A stretch of DNA of 31,298 bases from Mxb001 sp964537955 (lineage in GTDB: Bacteria > Actinomycetota > Actinomycetes > S36-B12). How positions within the stretch are numbered: the stretch's first letter is position 1; each line of letters begins with the position of its first letter. The notes beneath the pieces are model-generated. The model made no database searches, was not told the DNA's origin, and worked only from the letters and a program-made list of their open reading frames with translations. The stretch covers positions 1 through 31,298 of the forward strand of contig CAZICY010000022.1 in the NCBI GenBank assembly GCA_964537955.1, given 5' to 3'. A program made the position numbers and the translations under genes. This document shows, piece after piece, positions 27,213 through 31,298 of this stretch.

Positions 27213-28345
27213 CGCAGCTCCGACACCGGCACCTGCTCGATGATTGGCGCGTACTCGCCCATGGCCGACGTGGCGGGGGCGTTCAAAGCCACGCTGGCCA
27301 CAGACTGCTTGAACGCCGGCTTGGGCAGGATGTTGCGGAAGAGCAGGAGGGCCGGCTCATACGCGCCCTTGTCGTCGGCGACACCCCAGTCGATGAACGT
27401 CACGCCCCTGTACTTCGCGCGCTCCGCGACCGGCACCTGCTCGGGAGTGACCACGGCGATCGTGAAGCGCCCGTTCGTCAACGCGATGTCGGCGTCGCTC
27501 GCGCAATCGACGACGGGAAGCGGGCTCTTGTTGATGTTCTGGCACAGGGACCAGTAGCGCACGTCCTGCCGGACTCGCGGGGCCTTGCCCGTGACGATGA
27601 GAACCTTGTCGGGGTCGTAGGCGCGCTCGGCAACGAGGTAGGACGTGTCGTAGCTCGGGTAGAAGCGGCCGCCATCGGCACGAACGAACTGATCGGGCAC
27701 CCCGGGCTGAGCATCGAGCACCACGGGATTGGCGGGGGGACCGATCTGGTTCTTGCCGCACGTCTGCAGACGCTGAGTGGTGCCGTCGGCATTCTTGAGG
27801 GTGACGGTGGGCAGTGGCCCTCCCGAGGTTGACGACGTACCGGACCGGTAGACCCGGAAGATGATGACGGTGAGCTTCTTGCCGTCCTTCGCGAGGTCGA
27901 ACGGGGACCCGACCACGTAGGGGTCGCCACCCTGCAGGCGCGAGTCCCCGGGCCTGCTGGGCTTGGTGCTGACCGTCACCGTCCACGTCCGCTTGCTGCC
28001 CTTGCCGACGCGCTTCACCTGCTCGTCGTTGACACTGTCGATGACCTGGCGGTCCTCGTAGTTGTAGGTCTGGATGGACCAGTAGCGCGCCTTCGGGTCG
28101 CGCCCGGTGATGACGATCTCGTCACCCTCGCTGATGAGTGCCGACTGCACGAAGTACGCGGCGTCGGTGTCAGGCCAGGAGTAGTTGGCGTCGGCGGGGT
28201 AGTTGATGGACCACCCGCAGACGCGCGTGGGGTCGCCGGGCCTGAGCGGCTCCTGGGGCACGAGGATCACCGCTCCCGCAGGGGCGAGGCTTACCGTGAG
28301 GGCGACGCCGGAGGCCAGGGCAAGGACGCGGAGGGGCAGGCGCAT
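27203..28345 (-). CDS. secreted protein with two repeated domains, function unknown
   Basis: 380 residues. The signal peptide spans about residues 1-25 (MRLPLRVLALASGVALTVSL, cleavage near APAGA). The mature part contains two related halves: one has GDEIVITGRDPKARYWSIQTYNY, broken here as GDEIVITGRDP plus ARYWSIQTYN, and the other has KVLIVTGKAP plus VRYWSLCQNI. Each is followed by a segment with VND or CASDAD. Similar secreted hypothetical proteins occur across actinobacteria, but I know of no function. There are no catalytic motifs or wall anchors. ATG at 28345 has a TAATCT box exactly six bases upstream, so it is probably leaderless. Confidence 0.8.
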   Translation of the reverse strand: MRLPLRVLALASGVALTVSLAPAGAVILVPQEPLRPGDPTRVCGWSINYPADANYSWPDTDAAYFVQSALISEGDEIVITGRDPKARYWSIQTYNYEDRQVIDSVNDEQVKRVGKGSKRTWTVTVSTKPSRPGDSRLQGGDPYVVGSPFDLAKDGKKLTVIIFRVYRSGTSSTSGGPLPTVTLKNADGTTQRLQTCGKNQIGPPANPVVLDAQPGVPDQFVRADGGRFYPSYDTSYLVAERAYDPDKVLIVTGKAPRVRQDVRYWSLCQNINKSPLPVVDCASDADIALTNGRFTIAVVTPEQVPVAERAKYRGVTFIDWGVADDKGAYEPALLLFRNILPKPAFKQSVASVALNAPATSAMGEYAPIIEQVPVSELRAR

Positions 28346-28351
28346 CCCGTG

Positions 28352-28357
28352 AGATTA
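28352..28357 (-). promoter_or_regulatory. -10 box for a leaderless transcript of the secreted protein
   Basis: TAATCT on the minus strand, then CACGGG, then ATG at 28345. It is the closest match to TATAAT of the leaderless boxes in this window. Confidence 0.55.
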
Positions 28358-28393
28358 GTCACCCGGCTGATGCGTTGCCACCCGGTTTCCCGA

Positions 28394-28810
28394 TTACGTC
28401 CGGCGGCTGGCCACAAGAAGCACGGCGTACGCCAGCGCGAAGACGAAGCCGGCTCCGAGCAGGGCCCAGCGCAGCGGAGTCCACTCCCCCGGCAGCGTCA
28501 CCGTGAGGAGGGTGAGCAGGGCCGAGGTGACCATCATGACCGCGCCCGCACCCAGGACCGGGTGGTCGCCGGCGCGGCGGACCAGCCACATGAGACCGGA
28601 CAGGCCGAGCAGGACCGCCCCGATCATGCGCAGGGCCCATGCGACGGAGTCGGTGGCCTCGAGGCCGATCCACGATGCGAAGGAGTCGGGAATGACGAGC
28701 AGCATCAGGGCCGCCACGACGAAGAAGGCCGATCCGACGGACAGGACGATGCGGATGAGGCGTGCGGACGCACCCACGCCCGTGATGTCGCGGAGTTCAG
28801 CCTCCGTCAT
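28394..28810 (-). CDS. small four-helix integral membrane protein, function unknown
   Basis: 138 residues with four predicted membrane helices (about 18-40, 57-77, 84-106 and 114-134), short loops and an acidic cytoplasmic N-terminus (MTEAELRDITG). It may belong to a DUF4345-like or similar small membrane family, but I cannot assign it. ATG at 28810 has TACTGT exactly six bases upstream and no Shine-Dalgarno. It lies alone between the histidine phosphatase and secreted-protein genes, all on the minus strand. Confidence 0.72.
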   Translation of the reverse strand: MTEAELRDITGVGASARLIRIVLSVGSAFFVVAALMLLVIPDSFASWIGLEATDSVAWALRMIGAVLLGLSGLMWLVRRAGDHPVLGAGAVMMVTSALLTLLTVTLPGEWTPLRWALLGAGFVFALAYAVLLVASRRT

Positions 28811-28816
28811 GCTCCG

Positions 28817-28822
28817 ACAGTA
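28817..28822 (-). promoter_or_regulatory. -10 box for a leaderless transcript of the four-helix protein
   Basis: TACTGT on the minus strand, then CGGAGC, then ATG at 28810. It lies in the 35-base space after the histidine phosphatase stop. Confidence 0.5.
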
Positions 28823-28845
28823 GTGCCGTGTGCCGTGAATCCGAG

Positions 28846-29388
28846 CTAAGCCGTGGGCGCGTCGCCGGCAAGCAGTTGCTGAGGGGCGATGGTCAGGGTG
28901 TAGCCGGAATCGCCCGGGGTGAGGATCCAGTAGAGGTCGAAGCGGTCCTCCGGCCACGCGTCGGGCACCTGCGTGCCGGGAGCGAGCGGGAAGGCCCGGG
29001 TGAGCGTCGGGATATGGCCGTGATCCCAGACGATGAGCGTCGGCTCAGAGGCCGAGACCACCTCGGCCGCAAGCTTGGCCTCGTCCCCTCGACCCAGGTG
29101 ATCGAGCATGTCGAGATCGAGCCGCTTGGCGATGCCGTGCGCGGTCATCCGTGGCCGGTCGCTGGCGTGCTGGGGATCTGTCGCGGTCGCGTAGACCCGC
29201 TCGGGCTTGACGAGGTCATCTCCGGGGCGCCCGGCGTAGGCCATGCGCGCGGCGAGGGCGCCCGCGCGCGACCAGCCCCGAGGCGTGAGTCCGTGACCGG
29301 AGGGATGCCCGTGATGGTCGACGCCATGGGGTCCCTCGGGCTCGGGCTTCTCCGCGTGTCGGACGACGATGACGACAGGATCGGCCAC
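28846..29388 (-). CDS. histidine phosphatase superfamily protein
   Basis: 180 residues. The N-terminal VVIVVRHAEKPEPEG carries the phosphate-binding RHxE motif (R10, H11), and the second active-site histidine fits WDHGHIP. The region between is short, without a cap domain, as in branch 1 SixA-like or small phosphoglycerate-mutase-like members. The substrate is unknown. GTG at 29388 is chosen because AGGAGG (29402-29397) lies eight bases upstream, inside the TetR gene's end. GTG at 29397 overlaps the TetR stop as GTGA but abuts the ribosome site. It is translationally coupled to the regulator. Confidence 0.85.
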   Translation of the reverse strand: MADPVVIVVRHAEKPEPEGPHGVDHHGHPSGHGLTPRGWSRAGALAARMAYAGRPGDDLVKPERVYATATDPQHASDRPRMTAHGIAKRLDLDMLDHLGRGDEAKLAAEVVSASEPTLIVWDHGHIPTLTRAFPLAPGTQVPDAWPEDRFDLYWILTPGDSGYTLTIAPQQLLAGDAPTA

Positions 29389-29393
29389 CTCGG

Positions 29394-29951
29394 TCACCTC
29401 CTGGTGAGTTGCAGTTCGGCAAAGAGCGAGCGGGTCAGGTGGTCGACGAGATCCTCGCGTCGCACGGTGCGAGCATCCCACGCGAGCACCGTTTCCTCCA
29501 TGCCAACCAGCCAGCCGCGCACGACAAGACGCGACAGAGCGTCGTCGTGCGTCCACTCGGCCGCGGCGAGCCACTTCGGGACGAGCGAGTCGCGGATCTC
29601 CCCGATGAGGTCGACCACGCGCTGGTCCCCTCCCCCTGCGGCGCGGACGAGCGCCGTGTAGGACGAGCGATTGCGCTCGACGAGGCGCACGAAGCCGTCG
29701 ACGAGGGTCCCCACCCGCTCCTCGGCGGATGCGCCCTCGGGGGTGACCACCGGGCGCAGGAGGTGCTCGCCTGCCGACTGCACGACGGCCGCGTAGAAGT
29801 CGCCCTTGGTCGGGAAGTAGTGGAAGAGCAGGGTGCGTGAGATCCCCGCCTCCGCGGCCACCTCGTCCAGGGCCATCTCGTGGATGGGCCTGGACTGCAG
29901 CAGTCGCCAGCCGATCTCGACGAGCTGCCGCCGACGCTCGTCGGCGGGCAT
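29394..29951 (-). CDS. TetR-family transcriptional regulator
   Basis: 185 residues from ATG 29951. The N-terminal helix-turn-helix spans about residues 3-50 (DERRRQLVEIGWRLL, then AAEAGISRTLLFHYFPTKGD), and a helical ligand domain follows. GTG at 29963 (four more residues) and GTG at 29996 (fifteen more) are in frame. The latter would place a strong hairpin within the coding part, so ATG is preferred. It sits after a fatty-acid oxidation gene, so it may sense acyl-CoA, but that is only context. The 3' end overlaps the histidine phosphatase region, so the pair is co-expressed. Confidence 0.88.
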   Translation of the reverse strand: MPADERRRQLVEIGWRLLQSRPIHEMALDEVAAEAGISRTLLFHYFPTKGDFYAAVVQSAGEHLLRPVVTPEGASAEERVGTLVDGFVRLVERNRSSYTALVRAAGGGDQRVVDLIGEIRDSLVPKWLAAAEWTHDDALSRLVVRGWLVGMEETVLAWDARTVRREDLVDHLTRSLFAELQLTRR

Positions 29952-29964
29952 GCGAGCAGGCACG

Positions 29965-29990
29965 GTGGCCGGGCCCGCAGGCCCGGCCAC
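29965..29990. terminator. perfect 11-bp GC-rich inverted repeat between fadB-like gene and tetR
   Basis: GTGGCCGGGCC (29965-29975), a four-base loop, and GGCCCGGCCAC (29980-29990) form a perfect stem just after the dehydrogenase stop (30001) and just before the TetR start. No T-tract follows. It could end transcription of the dehydrogenase operon, or be the TetR operator; sequence alone does not decide. Confidence 0.5.
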
Positions 29991-30000
29991 GCGCACCGGC

Positions 30001-31298
30001 TCAGGAGTAGCGCCCACCCGACTCGGCCAGGGCGACCAGCGACGCCGGCGGAGTGAAGCGATCGCCGTACGTCGCGGCCAGCTCACGTGCGCGCGCGACG
30101 AATCCCGCGGGACCGCCGGGGTAGCCGTTGATGTACTGCAGCACGCCACCGGTCCACGGCGGGAAGCCGATGCCGAAGATCGATCCGATGTTGGCCTCGG
30201 GCACTGAGCGCAGCACGCCCTCCTCGTAGCACTTCACCGACTCGATTGCTTCGGCGAAGAGCATCCGCTCCTTCATGTCCTCGAAGGGCATATCGAGGTT
30301 GGTGCCGCCGAAGTTGTCCACGAGGCCGTCCCACAGGCCCAGGCGCTTGCCATCGGCGTACTCGTAGAACCCCGCACCCGCAGCGCGCCCCCCGCGCTCG
30401 AACTCCACGACCATGCGGTCGATGGCGGGGTAGGACGGGTGATCCGGGAAGGACTGCCCCGCAGCCTCCATCGCGACGCGGCCTTCCTCGCGGATGCGGC
30501 GACCCAGCGTGAGGCTCACCTCGTCGAAGAGCGCCAGCGGTCCGGTGGGGTAGCCGGACTGCAGTGCGGCCTGCTCGATGGACGGCGCGGGGACGCCCTC
30601 GGCGAGCATCGCGACCGCCTCGCCCATGAAGGTGCCGATCACGCGGCTGGTGAAGAAGCCGCGGCTGTCGTTGACGACGATCGGCGTCTTCTTGATCGCC
30701 GCGGCAACATCGAGTGCCTTGGCGATCGTCGCGTCGGAGGTCTTCTCGCCGACGACGATCTCCAGGAGCGGCATCTTGTCGACCGGCGAGAAGAAATGCA
30801 GGCCGATGAAGTCCTCGGGGCGTGCGACCCCCTGGGCGAGCCCGGTGATCGGGAGCGTCGAGGTGTTAGAGCCCAGCAGCGCGTCGGCGGCGACGACCTT
30901 CTCGATGCGACCGAAGGTTTCGTGCTTCAGCTCCTGGTTCTCGAAGACCGCCTCGATGACGAGGTCGGCACCCTTGGCCAGGTCGAGCGAGTCGGTGGGC
31001 GTGATGCGGGCAAGCACCTCGTCGCGCGCCGCCTCGGTCATCTTGCCGCGCGAGACGGCCTTGTCGAGGATGCCCTGCGAGTAGGCCTTGCCCTTCTCCG
31101 CGGCCTCCATGGTCGTGTCGACGAGCACGACCTCGATGCCATTGCGCGCGCACACGTACGCGATGCCCGCGCCCATCATCCCCGCGCCCATGACGAGCGC
31201 CTTGGTGGGCTTGTACTGCGGGTAGCCCTCGGGGCGAGCGCCACCCTTGGTGATGTGCTGCAGGTCGAAGAAGAACGCCTGCGTCATGTTCTTGGCGA
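30001..31298 (-). CDS. fadB: 3-hydroxyacyl-CoA dehydrogenase part of a FadB-type fatty-acid oxidation protein (N-terminus outside window)
   Basis: The visible 432 residues (frame open to the window edge) are the C-terminal two thirds of a multifunctional beta-oxidation alpha subunit. The NAD-binding motif VMGAGMMGAGIA is followed by LVIEAVFE, GSNTSTLPI and the catalytic histidine in GLHFFSPVDKMP. Two C-terminal 3HCDH domains complete it (VNDSRGFFTSRV, then IGFPPWTGGVLQYI). The stretch TQAFFFDLQHITKG before the dehydrogenase domain is the linker seen in FadB proteins, so an enoyl-CoA hydratase domain should lie beyond 31298. An internal ATG at 31287 is not taken as the start because the upstream codons are open and in character. 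M. tuberculosis FadB has the same build. Confidence 0.92.
   Translation of the reverse strand, partial: AKNMTQAFFFDLQHITKGGARPEGYPQYKPTKALVMGAGMMGAGIAYVCARNGIEVVLVDTTMEAAEKGKAYSQGILDKAVSRGKMTEAARDEVLARITPTDSLDLAKGADLVIEAVFENQELKHETFGRIEKVVAADALLGSNTSTLPITGLAQGVARPEDFIGLHFFSPVDKMPLLEIVVGEKTSDATIAKALDVAAAIKKTPIVVNDSRGFFTSRVIGTFMGEAVAMLAEGVPAPSIEQAALQSGYPTGPLALFDEVSLTLGRRIREEGRVAMEAAGQSFPDHPSYPAIDRMVVEFERGGRAAGAGFYEYADGKRLGLWDGLVDNFGGTNLDMPFEDMKERMLFAEAIESVKCYEEGVLRSVPEANIGSIFGIGFPPWTGGVLQYINGYPGGPAGFVARARELAATYGDRFTPPASLVALAESGGRYS

Overview
The window is a 31.3 kb piece of chromosome from a high-G+C actinobacterium (Actinomycetia). The base composition looks close to 70% G+C (not counted). GTG starts are common, and most neighbouring genes on the minus strand overlap by 4 bases. 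From memory, the gene order follows Mycobacterium tuberculosis Rv3586-Rv3628: disA, membrane protein, mutY, clpC, lysS, coaX, panC, DUF2520, DUF3180, folK-folB-folP-folE, ftsH, hpt, tilS, DUF2342 protease, dacB, ppa. It resembles Streptomyces in having nadB-nadC between panC and coaX, and an orphan NuoD-like gene. I see no tRNA, rRNA, CRISPR array, insertion sequence, prophage or obvious island. This is mostly core chromosome, and I did not find a new defence or mobile system.

Layout. 1-2325: the end of a probable disA, a membrane-anchored protein, mutY (plus strand) and a small membrane protein that follows clpC. 2346-5049: clpC and its upstream region, which holds a SigR/SigH-like promoter. 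5050-15741: eleven minus-strand genes in one chain, transcribed from high to low coordinates: two PH-domain membrane proteins, a MidA-like methyltransferase, a DUF2520 Rossmann protein, panC, nadB, nadC, coaX, lysS, an ArgA-type acetyltransferase and a secreted amidase. 15785-17207: an orphan NuoD-like gene (plus) and an unknown 97-residue protein. 17231-24753: DUF2342 protease, tilS, hpt, ftsH, folE, folP, folB, folK and DUF3180, all minus. ftsH has a perfect SigR-type promoter. 24788-27206: dacB (minus), then ppa and a NUDIX hydrolase (plus). 27203-31298: a secreted protein, a four-helix membrane protein, a histidine phosphatase, a TetR regulator and the C-terminal part of a FadB-type 3-hydroxyacyl-CoA dehydrogenase, all minus.

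How the genes fit together. The central chain joins CoA synthesis (panC, coaX), NAD synthesis (nadB, nadC), lysyl-tRNA charging and arginine entry (argA-like). The ftsH cluster joins purine salvage (hpt), tRNA-Ile modification (tilS), membrane proteolysis and nearly the whole tetrahydrofolate branch. The two AAA+ quality-control machines, ClpC and FtsH, both carry promoters of the GGAAT-N18-GTT type used by the thiol-oxidative-stress sigma factor SigR/SigH, which suggests shared control.

The sequence is a draft scaffold. 100 N at 14876-14975 are flanked by an exact 55-base duplication. Collapsing it restores one uninterrupted 433-residue PH-domain protein, so the gap is almost certainly a scaffolding artefact. 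No gene-free stretch exceeds about 205 bases (4845-5049). Several genes not coupled to a neighbour have a TANNNT-type -10 box exactly six bases before the start codon and no Shine-Dalgarno sequence, which is the signature of leaderless transcripts.
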